DNA of 64,000 nt from Steroidobacteraceae bacterium (GTDB taxonomy: Bacteria > Pseudomonadota > Gammaproteobacteria > Steroidobacterales > Steroidobacteraceae): positions 62,001-126,000 of the forward strand of contig JAFMJH010000002.1 of assembly GCA_017853555.1 (NCBI GenBank). Reading direction: 5' to 3'. Each line of letters begins with the position of its first letter. The stretch's first letter is position 1. Under the pieces are notes generated by a model. The model was not told where the DNA came from, did no database searches, and was given only the letters and a program-made list of their open reading frames with translations. Shown one piece after another: positions 9,459-19,328 of this stretch. The translations under genes and the position numbers were made by a program.

Positions 9459-9840
9459 CGAGTTGCCGCTCGATTTTTTTGAGTGTGGTGCGCACCTTGG
9501 CGACGCCGCGCGGCGTGAGCTCGACGTGCTTGCGGCGTCGCGTACCCGGGAAAAACCGCACCCGCACGAGGCGATCTTCGATCAGCTCATCGAGATTGCG
9601 CCGCGCCGACGCATAGGGCGCTCCCGATGCGCCGGTGGTCGACAACATGTCCATTTCTTCGCCGCGCAACAGGCCCGCATACAAGCCGCTGAGCAGAGCC
9701 CATTTGGTTTGTGCAACCACGACGTCGCCGAACAACTCGCGCCGAAAGGCGTCGACTTTGCCGAGGGCGTCGATGACGCGCAGAGTCGGCGAACGCAACT
9801 CTTTTGATACCGAAGATTTTTTCCGCATCGTTACGTACAT
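9427..9840 (-). CDS. MarR/PadR-like winged-helix transcriptional regulator
   Basis: ASARRNLDELIEDRLVRVRFFPGTRRRKHVELTPRGVAKV wHTH-like. Confidence 0.65.
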   Translation of the reverse strand: MYVTMRKKSSVSKELRSPTLRVIDALGKVDAFRRELFGDVVVAQTKWALLSGLYAGLLRGEEMDMLSTTGASGAPYASARRNLDELIEDRLVRVRFFPGTRRRKHVELTPRGVAKVRTTLKKIERQLVSRAPRGSRT

Positions 9841-9849
9841 TATCAAGGC

Positions 9850-10512
9850 ATGACGACCGAAGCTGGAATTCCTGCGAACGAAGGATGTGCCGCGCCCGGA
9901 CTGAAAAGGGTGTTTTTGGTCGAGGACGATCGCGCGACGCTCGACGCGCTGTCGCGCATGCTGCGTCATCTCGGCTATGCCGTCGATGCGTTCCGGAATA
10001 TCGACTCGTTCCTCGCTCATCCGCGCGATGCCGCGCCCGCAGTGCTCGTCACCGACATGCGTCTCGGCGCCGAGTCGGGTCTCGATCTGCAACGCCGCAT
10101 CGCCGACGCCGCGACCGCGATGCCGGTGATCTTCATCAGCGGCGCGAGCACCACGCGTGAAACCGTGCTCGCGATGAAAGCCGGCGCTCACGAATTTCTC
10201 GCCAAGCCCGTCGCATCCAAGGTGTTGGTGGAGGCCATCGAATCGGCACTCGTCAAGCATCGCATGCTTTTGCACGATGCGGCGCGTCGGGCGCGCGCCG
10301 CACAAAGTCTGGATATGCTCTCGCCGCGCGAACGCGAAGTGTTCTGGCTCCTCGCGCGCGGCTGCAACAACAGTCAAATCGTCGAGCAACTCGGCATATC
10401 GCTGCCGACGGCCAAACAATACAAATCGGAAGTGATGCGCAAACTCGAATTCGACACGCTCGCCGATTTGATCGACTTCAGCGTCTGCTTGCGCACTGCG
10501 TCGGCCGACTGA
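9850..10512 (+). CDS. FixJ/NarL-type response regulator (REC + LuxR HTH)
   Basis: VFLVEDDRATLDAL, phospho-Asp VTDMRLG, LSPREREVFWLLARGCNNSQIVEQLGIS. Confidence 0.92.
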   Translation: MTTEAGIPANEGCAAPGLKRVFLVEDDRATLDALSRMLRHLGYAVDAFRNIDSFLAHPRDAAPAVLVTDMRLGAESGLDLQRRIADAATAMPVIFISGASTTRETVLAMKAGAHEFLAKPVASKVLVEAIESALVKHRMLLHDAARRARAAQSLDMLSPREREVFWLLARGCNNSQIVEQLGISLPTAKQYKSEVMRKLEFDTLADLIDFSVCLRTASAD

Positions 10513-10521
10513 ACTGCCGGC

Positions 10522-12342
10522 GTGCAGGCGATTACCGTCATTTGGTCGATGATCGCCGGCGCCTGCGTGGCGTTCGCGGTCGTCAACGGGCTCGTATGGT
10601 GGCAGAAGCGCGAGGCGAGGCAGAACGGGGCGTTTGCGCTGTTGGCCGCCGGGGCCGCATTGCTCACCCTGATCGAGCTCGAGTTGCTTGCCTCGACCAC
10701 CATCGAACATTACGCACAGTGGTTGGGTCACTATCTGCTGGCGACGAGCCTGATGTTCGTCGCGATCATGCTGGTGTGCCGATATCACGTCGGTGCGGGT
10801 CGCGATCTTCTCGGATGGCTCGCCGTGCTGCTGCGCGCGTTGATGGTGATCGTCAGCGAGTCGGGCGACTACCAACGTCTGTATTTCGAGGTGACCCGTC
10901 TGGAGATCGGCGAGTTGCTCGGCCAGTCGGTGGCGGTCGTGTCGACGAAGCCCGGGCCGCTCACCGTGCTTGGTCAACTGTCGCTCGTGTTGATGACGCT
11001 CTATCTCGTCGATGCGGCCGCGACCGCCTGGCGCAACGGCTTGCGGCAACGCGCCCTGCACGTCGCGTACTTCGCGGTGCTCATATTTCTGGGCGGGATC
11101 TGGGGTTACGTGTCACTGTGGAGCAGCAGTGGTGCACCGTTGATCATCGCGCCGCTTCTGCTGCCGGTCGTCGTGCTGATGCGCTTCGATCTGAGCTCGA
11201 ACGTGATCCGTGCGCTCGAGCTCGAATCGCGTCTGGTCGAATCCGAGCGGCGGCTGTCGCTGACCGCCGACGCCGCGCGCGCGGGGCTCTGGAACATCGA
11301 CCTCAGCACTGGGCGCGCGTGGTTGACGCCGCGTACGCGCGACATGTTTCTGTTGTCTTCGACCGAGGGCATGCACGTCGCTGATGCGGCGCAGATCGTG
11401 CATCCCGAAGATCGGCGTCGTTTCCGGCGCATGTTCCTCGACGAGGCCGGGCAACTCCGTACCGCATCCACGCTCGAGTTTCGCGTGCTCATGCCGAGCG
11501 GCGAAATCCGCTGGTACGAATCGCAGGGCAGTGCCGAGCCGGCCGCAGGCGCTGGCGGCACGATGTTGATGGGCGCGACCATCGACATCACGACCCGCAA
11601 GCGCGCCGAGGAAGAGCGCCTGCAGCGCGCGCAGCAAATCGAGCGGCTCAGTCGGCTCGCGATCATGAGCGAACTGGCTGCCACCGTCGCCCACGAATTG
11701 AACCAGCCCCTCGCGAGCATGCTGAGCAATGCCGAGACGGCGCTGCTGCTGCTCGAGCGCGAATCGCCCGACATCGAAGAAGTGCGCAAGGTGCTCACGG
11801 AGATCGTCGCAGCCGACGAGCGCGCCGCGATGATCGTGCAGCGCTTCCGGTCGCTGCTCAAATCGCGCGAGCCGCAGTTGCAAAACATTTCGCTGCGCGA
11901 CGCGGTCAGCGGCGTGCTCGCCTTCATGCGTGGCGATCTGTCGAGACGCGGCGTGGTCGTGCAGTGGGAGCCGGGTGAAGACCCCTGCAATGCCATGGTC
12001 GATGCCGTACGATTCGATCAACTGCTGATCAACTTGATCATCAATGCCTGTGATGCAATGAATACCAAGCGTCCCGAAGACCGGATCCTCGCGCTCGCCG
12101 TCGCGCAGCGTGGTGATGCCGTGGTGGTCGACGTGCGCGACAGCGGTGCCGGGCTCGCACAGGATTTGAATACCTTGCTCGAGCCGCTCTACACCACCAA
12201 ATCCGATGGCCTCGGCCTCGGGCTCGTGATCGCGCGTTCGGTCGTCGATGCGCACGGCGGGCGGTTGTGGGCCACGTCGAACGCACCGGCATCGGGCGCG
12301 ACTTTTTCATTCTCGATTCCATCGGGCGGAGGTATGGCGTGA
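10522..12342 (+). CDS. PAS-domain membrane sensor histidine kinase (GTG start)
   Basis: Multi-TM N-terminus, PAS, H-box VAHELNQPLASML, N-box LINLIINACDAM, G-box DSGAGL..GLGLVIAR. Confidence 0.92.
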   Translation: MQAITVIWSMIAGACVAFAVVNGLVWWQKREARQNGAFALLAAGAALLTLIELELLASTTIEHYAQWLGHYLLATSLMFVAIMLVCRYHVGAGRDLLGWLAVLLRALMVIVSESGDYQRLYFEVTRLEIGELLGQSVAVVSTKPGPLTVLGQLSLVLMTLYLVDAAATAWRNGLRQRALHVAYFAVLIFLGGIWGYVSLWSSSGAPLIIAPLLLPVVVLMRFDLSSNVIRALELESRLVESERRLSLTADAARAGLWNIDLSTGRAWLTPRTRDMFLLSSTEGMHVADAAQIVHPEDRRRFRRMFLDEAGQLRTASTLEFRVLMPSGEIRWYESQGSAEPAAGAGGTMLMGATIDITTRKRAEEERLQRAQQIERLSRLAIMSELAATVAHELNQPLASMLSNAETALLLLERESPDIEEVRKVLTEIVAADERAAMIVQRFRSLLKSREPQLQNISLRDAVSGVLAFMRGDLSRRGVVVQWEPGEDPCNAMVDAVRFDQLLINLIINACDAMNTKRPEDRILALAVAQRGDAVVVDVRDSGAGLAQDLNTLLEPLYTTKSDGLGLGLVIARSVVDAHGGRLWATSNAPASGATFSFSIPSGGGMA

Positions 12343-13190
12343 CGCCGCAGCAAGCACAAATGATGGTCGCAACCACGGTGTTGCTCGGATTCGCGGCGGC
12401 GGAGTTGTGGCGTGGGCGCTTTTTCGCGCCGGAGGCCACCCGCGAAGACGATCGACTCGATCTCGTGGTGACGCTCGCGTTTCCGCTGACTTCGGGTCTG
12501 GTGTTGTTCCTCGCCAATGCGGCGTGCGAATGGTGGTTGCCCGAATCGAGGGGGGCGCTCGCGCACTGGCCGTGGTGGGCGATGATCGCGACTTTGCTCG
12601 TCGGCGACGACCTCACCCAATATCTTTGGCACCGGTTGTCGCACACGAGTCTGATGTGGCCTTTGCATCGGGCGCATCACTCGGCGGCGTACATGAGCGT
12701 GCGCGTCGTCTATCGCAACAACTTTTTCTACTACCTCTTCATGCCGGGGCTGTGGATCAGTGGCGTGCTGCTCTATCTCGGCTTCGGTTGGGTCTACGTG
12801 GCCTACGCGTCGGTGAAGCTCGCGGTGATCATCGGTGCGCACTCGAGCGTGCGCTGGGACGAAACGCTGTATCGGTCGCGCCTGCTGCGCCCCGTGGCCT
12901 GGGTGTTGGAGCGCACGATTTCCACGCCGGCCACGCACTTTGCACACCACGCCTTGTCGCAGGACGACGGCATCGGCCACTACGGCGGCAACTACGGCAA
13001 TCTGCTGTTTCTTTGGGACGTGATCTTCGGCACGGCGCGCATCACGCGCCGCTATCCGCCTTCGTTCGGACTGACGGACGATCGCGCCCATGGCCCGGAA
13101 AGCTGGGCAACCCAATTTCTGTATCCCTTGCGACGCTCGCGTCGCGCGGGCACAGCGCTCACCTTCCCGCCCGGCACGCCGCCGGCCTGA
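12339..13190 (+). CDS. Sterol desaturase / fatty-acid hydroxylase superfamily membrane protein
   Basis: Di-iron histidine motifs HRLSHTS, HRAHHS, HFAHHAL; GTGA overlap with the kinase. Confidence 0.88.
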   Translation: MTPQQAQMMVATTVLLGFAAAELWRGRFFAPEATREDDRLDLVVTLAFPLTSGLVLFLANAACEWWLPESRGALAHWPWWAMIATLLVGDDLTQYLWHRLSHTSLMWPLHRAHHSAAYMSVRVVYRNNFFYYLFMPGLWISGVLLYLGFGWVYVAYASVKLAVIIGAHSSVRWDETLYRSRLLRPVAWVLERTISTPATHFAHHALSQDDGIGHYGGNYGNLLFLWDVIFGTARITRRYPPSFGLTDDRAHGPESWATQFLYPLRRSRRAGTALTFPPGTPPA

Positions 13191-13196
13191 GAGCCC

Positions 13197-13979
13197 ATGA
13201 ACGCACACATCAAAGGTTGCACGGCATTCGTCACCGGCGCGAATCAAGGCATCGGCAAAGGCTTCGTCGAGGTGTTGCTCGATCGTGGCGTCGCCAAAGT
13301 CTATGCCGCAGCGCGCAGACCCGATACGCTCGCGCCGCTCGTGGCGCTCGATCCGCGACGCATCGTGCCCGTCGCGCTCGATGTCACCGATGCCGCGCAG
13401 CGCGGCGCCGCGGCACAGCGCGCGCAGGACGTCGATCTGCTCATCAACAACGCCGGCATCGGCGGCAGCGAAGATCCCGCCGAGCGGCGCTTTCTCGCCG
13501 CCGGCAGCCTCGCCGATGCACGCGTCGTGATGGAAACCGACTTTTGGGCCCAAATCGAGATGTGTCGCGGCTTCGCGCCCCGGTTGTGTGCCCGCGCCGA
13601 GGCCGGCATCACCCCCGCGATCATCAACATCCTGTCGGTCGGCGCGTTGTTCTGCGTGGTCGAGTACTCGAGCTACAGCGCAGCGAAAGTCGCACTCGCG
13701 TACGCCACCATCGGGCTGCGTGCCGAACTCGAACCGGCGGGCGTACGCGTGCACGGGGTGTATACCGGCTCGGTCGACACGCGCATCTCGGCGCGCAATC
13801 CGCACGCGAAAACCTCGCCGGTCGAGCACGCGCACGAAGTGCTCGACGCGGTCGAGCGCGGCGAGGACGACATTTATCCCGCGCTCGGCGCCAAAGAAAT
13901 CCTCGCCGCCGTGCGCGCCGACCCGGTCGGCTTCCAGCGCGAACGGATCCGGCGCTTTCGCGACAATCCGATGCGTTGA
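13197..13979 (+). CDS. SDR family NAD(P)-dependent oxidoreductase
   Basis: TGANQGIGKGF, NNAGIGG, YSSYSAAKVAL. Confidence 0.92.
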   Translation: MNAHIKGCTAFVTGANQGIGKGFVEVLLDRGVAKVYAAARRPDTLAPLVALDPRRIVPVALDVTDAAQRGAAAQRAQDVDLLINNAGIGGSEDPAERRFLAAGSLADARVVMETDFWAQIEMCRGFAPRLCARAEAGITPAIINILSVGALFCVVEYSSYSAAKVALAYATIGLRAELEPAGVRVHGVYTGSVDTRISARNPHAKTSPVEHAHEVLDAVERGEDDIYPALGAKEILAAVRADPVGFQRERIRRFRDNPMR

Positions 13980-14042
13980 ATACGCGGCGCCGCGTCGCTG
14001 GCATCATGGCGCGCAAGTTCAACGCCCGCGGAGGTTCGCGTC

Positions 14043-14453
14043 ATGAGATCCCAGTCCTGGTATTCGCGTTTCGCCAAGGTGTCGGCCCGGCTGTCGGGAC
14101 GACCCGTCACCTTCGCCGTGGCGGTCGTCGTGCTGCTCACGTGGGCGCTGACCGGTCCGTTGTTCGGGTTCAGCGACACCTGGCAGCTCGTGATCAACAC
14201 CGGCACCACGATCGTCACGTTCTTGATGGTGTTTCTGATCCAGAACACGCAAAACCGCGACACCGAGGCCTTGCACATCAAGCTCGACGAACTGATCCGC
14301 GCGACGCAAGGCGCGCATAACGCGCTGCTGGATCTCGAGGAACTCGAAGAACGCAGCCTGGACGAATTCCGGGCGCGTTACGTCGCTCTGGCGCGTGCGG
14401 CGCGGGCGAGCCGGGAGCGGGGCGGATTCGATACTGATACGCCGGAGGCTTGA
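14043..14453 (+). CDS. Low-affinity iron permease family protein
   Basis: GRPVTFAVAVVVLLTWALTGPLFGFSDTWQLVINTGTTIVTFLMVFLIQNTQNRDTEALHIKLDELI. Confidence 0.92.
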   Translation: MRSQSWYSRFAKVSARLSGRPVTFAVAVVVLLTWALTGPLFGFSDTWQLVINTGTTIVTFLMVFLIQNTQNRDTEALHIKLDELIRATQGAHNALLDLEELEERSLDEFRARYVALARAARASRERGGFDTDTPEA

Positions 14454-14622
14454 GAGCCGCGCAGATTGTCGTTTTTTTACGACACCAACGGATACATCTT
14501 TGATTATCGGAAAGTTGGTGTTAGTGTCGCAAAACAACTGAAGCGAACGAGGACCCCGGTGCCGATGGCTGGGTGCGGTTTCGCGCAGGTTCCTAAGCTT
14601 AGTCATCATCAGGGAGCGACTC

Positions 14623-17589
14623 ATGTCAAAGCGCTATTCCGTTAACGTCGCCGTGAGGGTTGCGATCCTCGGCGCGACGATTCCTCTGACGATCGCGTCG
14701 GGGATTGCCCAAGCCCAAGAAAACGCCGCAGGCGATCTTGCCGAAGTGATCGTCACCGGTACGCGCATCACCGCGCCGGGCGTCACCTCGTCGAGCCCGA
14801 TCCTCTCGGTCACCGCCGCCGACATCGATCAGCTGCAGCAGCCGGAAATCGAAAAGATCTTCCGCACGTTGCCGATCACGTTGCCCTCGGACGGTCAGAA
14901 CGTGAACAACGGCACCGGTGGTGCCGCGACGATCAGCCTGCGCGGCCTCGGTGCGCAGCGCAACCTGATCATGCTCGACGGCAAGCGCCTTACGCCGTAC
15001 AGCGTCGGCGGTGCGGTCGACACCCAGACGATCCCCACGGCGATGATCGAGCGCATCGACATCATCACCGGTGGTGCCTCGGCGGTGTACGGTTCGGACG
15101 CCATCTCGGGCGCCATCAACTTCATCACCAAGCGCGATTTCAGCGGCATCGCCCTGAACACCGACTATTCGCAGACGGGCGAGAGCGACGGCAAGATCAA
15201 GTCGGCCGACATTCTGCTCGGCACGAACATGGCTGATGGCCGCGGCAACATCGTGCTCGGCCTCAACTACTCGCAGCGTGACGGCGTGCAGCTCGGTGCG
15301 CGTCCGCTCGGTCTGCTCGGCATCGTGACCGCCGACGGTTCCGGCCTCACGAACTTCCAGAACGGCGTGTCCCCGACGGCGCCGGCAGCCGGTTGCGGCG
15401 GCCCGAACTCGGTTGCCGCCGGTGGCTCGTCCACCACGATCCCGACCCGCGTCGCCATCGCCGGTGGCCCGGGCCTCGGTCAGTTCCGTGAAGACGGCAC
15501 GCTCGGTGCGAACTGCAGCGTGTTCAACTTCAACCCGTACAACTACTACCAGACCCCGCAAACCCGTTACGGCGGCACGGCCATCGGCCATGTCGAATTC
15601 AACGAGCACGCGGAAGTCTACGGCCGCCTGGGCTTCACCAACACGACCGTGCGTCAGCAGATCGCACCGTCGGGCGTGTTCGGTTCGGCCTTCTGGACGC
15701 CGCTCGCCAACCCGTTCATCTCGACCGCCGCGCGCGCGTCGATCATCGCTGCGGCGGAAGCGGGTCGCTTGAAGAACACGGTCGCCACCGCGGGCAGCTT
15801 CCCGAACTGGCGCGACCTCAACAAGAACGGCGTCGTCGACGCCGCGGACGATCTGTTGATCTCCTACCGTCGCCGCACCGTCGAACTCGGCGAGCGTTCG
15901 TCGACCTACGAAAACACCACCTATCAATTCCAGATGGGCGTGCGTGGCGAATTGTTCGCGGGTTGGGACTACGACTTGTCGTTCCAGCGCGGTCAGGCCA
16001 ATCGCAGCAGCGTTTCTGCGGGCTACACCAACGTCGCCAACATCGAAAACGCCATCAACGCGGTGTCGACCACGACCTGCCGCACGGGCGGCAGCGCGTG
16101 CGTGCCGATCAACCTGTTCGGTGGTGCGGGCACGATCACGCCGGCGATGGCCGCTTATGCGGGCGCGACGGCGATCGAGAAGCAGATCTACACCCAGCAG
16201 ATCGGTTCGGCCTCGGTCTCCGGTCCGATCGAAGCGATCAAGCTGCCCTCGGCCTCCAATCCGTTGTCGGTGTCCTTGGGCGCCGAATATCGTGAAGAGA
16301 AAGGCTCCACGACGCCTGACGAATGCTTGAAGCTCGCTCCGGCGAGCTGCTTGGGCGGCGCGGGTGGCAACACGTTGCCGATCGCGGGTGGCTACAACGT
16401 CAAGGACTTCTTCGGCGAAGCGATTCTGCCGTTGATCGATGGTGCGACCTTCGCGCAGTCCGTCGACCTCGAGTTGGGCTTCCGTTCCTCCGACTACAAC
16501 ATCACCGGTTCGGATGAAACCTGGAAGGCCGGTCTTTCCTGGCGTCCGCTCGACAGCGTGCTCGTGCGCTTCATGAAGCAGCGTGCGGCGCGTGCGCCGA
16601 ACATCGGCGAGTTGTTCGCTCCGCTCACCGCGAGCCTCGACAACGCGACCAAGGACCCGTGCTCGATCGCCAACAAGTCGATCGACGCAACCTTGCGTTC
16701 ACGTTGCGTTGCGACCGGCATGAGCACGGCGCAAGTCGGTACGGTGGAAGACATCGTCGCCGGTCAGATCAACACCTTCAGCGGCAGCGACCTCTCGCGT
16801 CCGCCGAAGCCGGAAAAGGCCGACACGACCACCTTCGGTGTGGTGTGGACGCCGTCGTTCGGCGGTTCGATCACCCGTGCGGTGTTCTCGGCCGACTACT
16901 ACGACATCGACATCAAGAAGGTCATCGGCACCTTCGGCGCCCAAGAAGTGCTCGACCAGTGCTACGTCTCGGGTCTCGCTGACCAGTGCGCACGCATCAA
17001 GCGCGTCGGTGGCACGCTGACCCTGCCGGGCTCCGGCGTCGAGTTGTACACGACCAACTTGAGCTACCTGCGCGCCGAAGGCGTGGAAGTGGCGGCGACG
17101 CTCGGCTTCGGCCTCGGCAACGCCGGCAACTTGACCGTGCAGGCCAACATCAACAACTACCTCACCAAGGAAAGCTTGAGCTCGAGCTTCGCCGACGTGA
17201 TCGATTGCAAGGGCTATTACGGCACGCAGTGCGGTAACCCGTTGCCGAAGATCCGTTGGACGCAGCGCACGAGCTGGGACAAGGGTCCGTTCGGTGCGTC
17301 GATGTTGTGGCGTCACCTCGGCAAGGCCGCGATCGAGCCGGGCCAGGTGCCTGACACCTTCGCGCAGTTCCAGAAGATCAAGGCGTACGATTACTTTGAT
17401 CTCTCGGCCAGCTACAAGTACAACGACCATTTCTCGGTGCAGGCGAGCGTCTACAACATCACCGACGAAGATCCGCCGGTCGTTGGCAACGAAGCCGGCA
17501 CGACCAGCGCGAACAGCGGCAACACCTTCCCGAGTGTCTACGACACCCTGGGTCGCGTGTACGCGATCGGCTTCAACGTGAAGTTCTGA
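14623..17589 (+). CDS. TonB-dependent receptor
   Basis: Signal peptide, plug AEVIVTGTRI...IERIDIITGGASAVYGSDAISGAINFITK, C-terminal beta strand YAIGFNVKF. Confidence 0.95.
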   Translation: MSKRYSVNVAVRVAILGATIPLTIASGIAQAQENAAGDLAEVIVTGTRITAPGVTSSSPILSVTAADIDQLQQPEIEKIFRTLPITLPSDGQNVNNGTGGAATISLRGLGAQRNLIMLDGKRLTPYSVGGAVDTQTIPTAMIERIDIITGGASAVYGSDAISGAINFITKRDFSGIALNTDYSQTGESDGKIKSADILLGTNMADGRGNIVLGLNYSQRDGVQLGARPLGLLGIVTADGSGLTNFQNGVSPTAPAAGCGGPNSVAAGGSSTTIPTRVAIAGGPGLGQFREDGTLGANCSVFNFNPYNYYQTPQTRYGGTAIGHVEFNEHAEVYGRLGFTNTTVRQQIAPSGVFGSAFWTPLANPFISTAARASIIAAAEAGRLKNTVATAGSFPNWRDLNKNGVVDAADDLLISYRRRTVELGERSSTYENTTYQFQMGVRGELFAGWDYDLSFQRGQANRSSVSAGYTNVANIENAINAVSTTTCRTGGSACVPINLFGGAGTITPAMAAYAGATAIEKQIYTQQIGSASVSGPIEAIKLPSASNPLSVSLGAEYREEKGSTTPDECLKLAPASCLGGAGGNTLPIAGGYNVKDFFGEAILPLIDGATFAQSVDLELGFRSSDYNITGSDETWKAGLSWRPLDSVLVRFMKQRAARAPNIGELFAPLTASLDNATKDPCSIANKSIDATLRSRCVATGMSTAQVGTVEDIVAGQINTFSGSDLSRPPKPEKADTTTFGVVWTPSFGGSITRAVFSADYYDIDIKKVIGTFGAQEVLDQCYVSGLADQCARIKRVGGTLTLPGSGVELYTTNLSYLRAEGVEVAATLGFGLGNAGNLTVQANINNYLTKESLSSSFADVIDCKGYYGTQCGNPLPKIRWTQRTSWDKGPFGASMLWRHLGKAAIEPGQVPDTFAQFQKIKAYDYFDLSASYKYNDHFSVQASVYNITDEDPPVVGNEAGTTSANSGNTFPSVYDTLGRVYAIGFNVKF

Positions 17590-17612
17590 TTCGCGTCACC
17601 GTCTCGTACGGG

Positions 17613-17645
17613 AAAACGGCGGGCTTCGGCCCGCCGTTTTTTTTT
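17613..17645 (+). terminator. Intrinsic terminator after TonB-dependent receptor
   Basis: AACGGCGGGC-TTCG-GCCCGCCGTT stem-loop followed by a T tract. Confidence 0.93.
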
Positions 17646-17682
17646 GGTTGCCCGATGATGCGCCGCGGCTCACAATGAGGCC

Positions 17683-18051
17683 ATGAAATCGAGCAACAAT
17701 ATTTGGTCCTGTTCGCTGCTGTGGATCGCGTTGTCGTCGACGGCGATCGCGCAACAGCAAGCCGTGCAACCGACGGATGCCGCGGCCACGCCGGCCGTCA
17801 GTGCGCCTGCCGCCTCGGCGACTCCTGCGGCGATCACGCCGGCGCCTGCAGCGGCTCCGGCCGTCGCGAATGCGAAGCCGGCGGCAGAGCAGCAAGTCGT
17901 CTGCCGCGTCATGAAGGTCACCGGGTCGCGTTTGCGCAAGGAGCGCGTCTGCAGTTCTCGCGGCACATCCGACAATGCGCAAGAGTGGCTGAAGGAACAG
18001 CAAGACAAAGGCGCGAACGAAGGCAGCAATGCCGTGGTGAACGGCGGTTGA
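17683..18051 (+). CDS. Small exported Ala/Pro-rich hypothetical protein
   Basis: Signal peptide, A/P-rich linker, C-terminal CRVMKVTGSRLRKERVCSS motif. Confidence 0.7.
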   Translation: MKSSNNIWSCSLLWIALSSTAIAQQQAVQPTDAAATPAVSAPAASATPAAITPAPAAAPAVANAKPAAEQQVVCRVMKVTGSRLRKERVCSSRGTSDNAQEWLKEQQDKGANEGSNAVVNGG

Positions 18052-18055
18052 CCCT

Positions 18056-19315
18056 TTGACATCGACTCGTGCGCAGTTGGTCGATGCGGCCACGGCGGCC
18101 GCCAAAGCCGGCAAGCACGTCGAGGCCGAGCGGCTCTGGCAAGAGGTCTTGAACCGGGACCCGCTCGATTCGCAGGCTCTGTTCAGTCTCGGCGTGCATG
18201 CGCTGCAGCGCGGCGATTTTGCACGCGGCCGACAATGGCTGTTGCAAGCCCATCAACGCTCGCCCGACGATTTGCTGGTGTTGATGACCATCGCCTCGGC
18301 CTCCCGATTTCTGAAAGATCGCGACGGCGAACGCGAAGCGATCGACGCCGTGCTGGCGCGCGATCCGTATCATTTGCCGGGCATTCTGGCGCTCGGCTAC
18401 TGGCTCGAAGCGCATGCGACGCTGTCGGCCGCCGCCGCCACTTTTCGCAACGCGTTGCGAGTCGCGCCGCCCGAGCCGCAATGGCCCGATTTTTTGCGCG
18501 AGCAATTGCGTCACGCCAGCGAGCTCGTGCGTCGCCATTCGCTCGACTATGAAAAATATCTGCGCGGGAAACTGGCAGACCTGCACGCCGACTTGCCTGC
18601 CGGCGCCCAGCCGCGTTGGCGTGAAGCGGTTTCGATTTTCGCGGGGCGTAGCCGACCGTACGTCGCCGACAGCAACCAACTGCATGTGCCGCGCTTGCCG
18701 GCGATCCCGTTTTTCGAGCGCGAACATTTTGCGTGGGCCGAGGCGCTCGAAGCGCAGACGAGCGCAATCCGCGGCGAACTCGAACAGGTGCTGCAAACGC
18801 ACACCGAGGGTTTTGCCCCGTACATCGGCTATCGCCCCGGTGAACCGGTGAACCAATGGGCCGAACTCAATCATTCGACGCGTTGGAGCGCCTATCATCT
18901 TTGGCGCGCGGGCACTCCGGTCGAGGACAATCTCGGTCGCTGTCCGACGACGCGCGCGGCGTTGACGGCCGTCGAGATGGCCGACATCGGCGGGCTTTGT
19001 CCCAACGCCATGTTCTCCGCGCTCGCGCCGAAGACGCGCATCCCGCCGCATCACGGCGAAACCAACGCACGCATCGTCGTCCACTTGCCGCTGATCGTGC
19101 CGCCCGGTTGCCGTTATCGCGTCGGCTATGACGAGTGCGATTGGGAAGTCGGGCGTATTCTGGCCTTTGACGATACGCTGGAACACGAGGCGCGCAACGA
19201 CGGCGATGCGTTGCGCGTGGTGTTGATCTTCGATGCCTGGAATCCGTTGTTGAGCGTCGCCGAGCGCCGCATGGTCACGGCAATGGCCGAAGCGGCGCGT
19301 ACCTTCGGGCGCTGA
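18056..19315 (+). CDS. TPR-containing aspartyl/asparaginyl beta-hydroxylase family protein (TTG start inferred)
   Basis: TPR-like N-terminus; C-terminal IPPHHGETNARIVVHLPLIVPPGCRYRVG...AFDDTLEHEARN. Confidence 0.88.
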   Translation: MTSTRAQLVDAATAAAKAGKHVEAERLWQEVLNRDPLDSQALFSLGVHALQRGDFARGRQWLLQAHQRSPDDLLVLMTIASASRFLKDRDGEREAIDAVLARDPYHLPGILALGYWLEAHATLSAAAATFRNALRVAPPEPQWPDFLREQLRHASELVRRHSLDYEKYLRGKLADLHADLPAGAQPRWREAVSIFAGRSRPYVADSNQLHVPRLPAIPFFEREHFAWAEALEAQTSAIRGELEQVLQTHTEGFAPYIGYRPGEPVNQWAELNHSTRWSAYHLWRAGTPVEDNLGRCPTTRAALTAVEMADIGGLCPNAMFSALAPKTRIPPHHGETNARIVVHLPLIVPPGCRYRVGYDECDWEVGRILAFDDTLEHEARNDGDALRVVLIFDAWNPLLSVAERRMVTAMAEAARTFGR

Positions 19316-19328
19316 TCCGGTGCGGCGG

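Noticed and set aside
14626-15927. 433-aa minus-strand ORF
   Set aside because: Antisense to TonB receptor; low-complexity composition.
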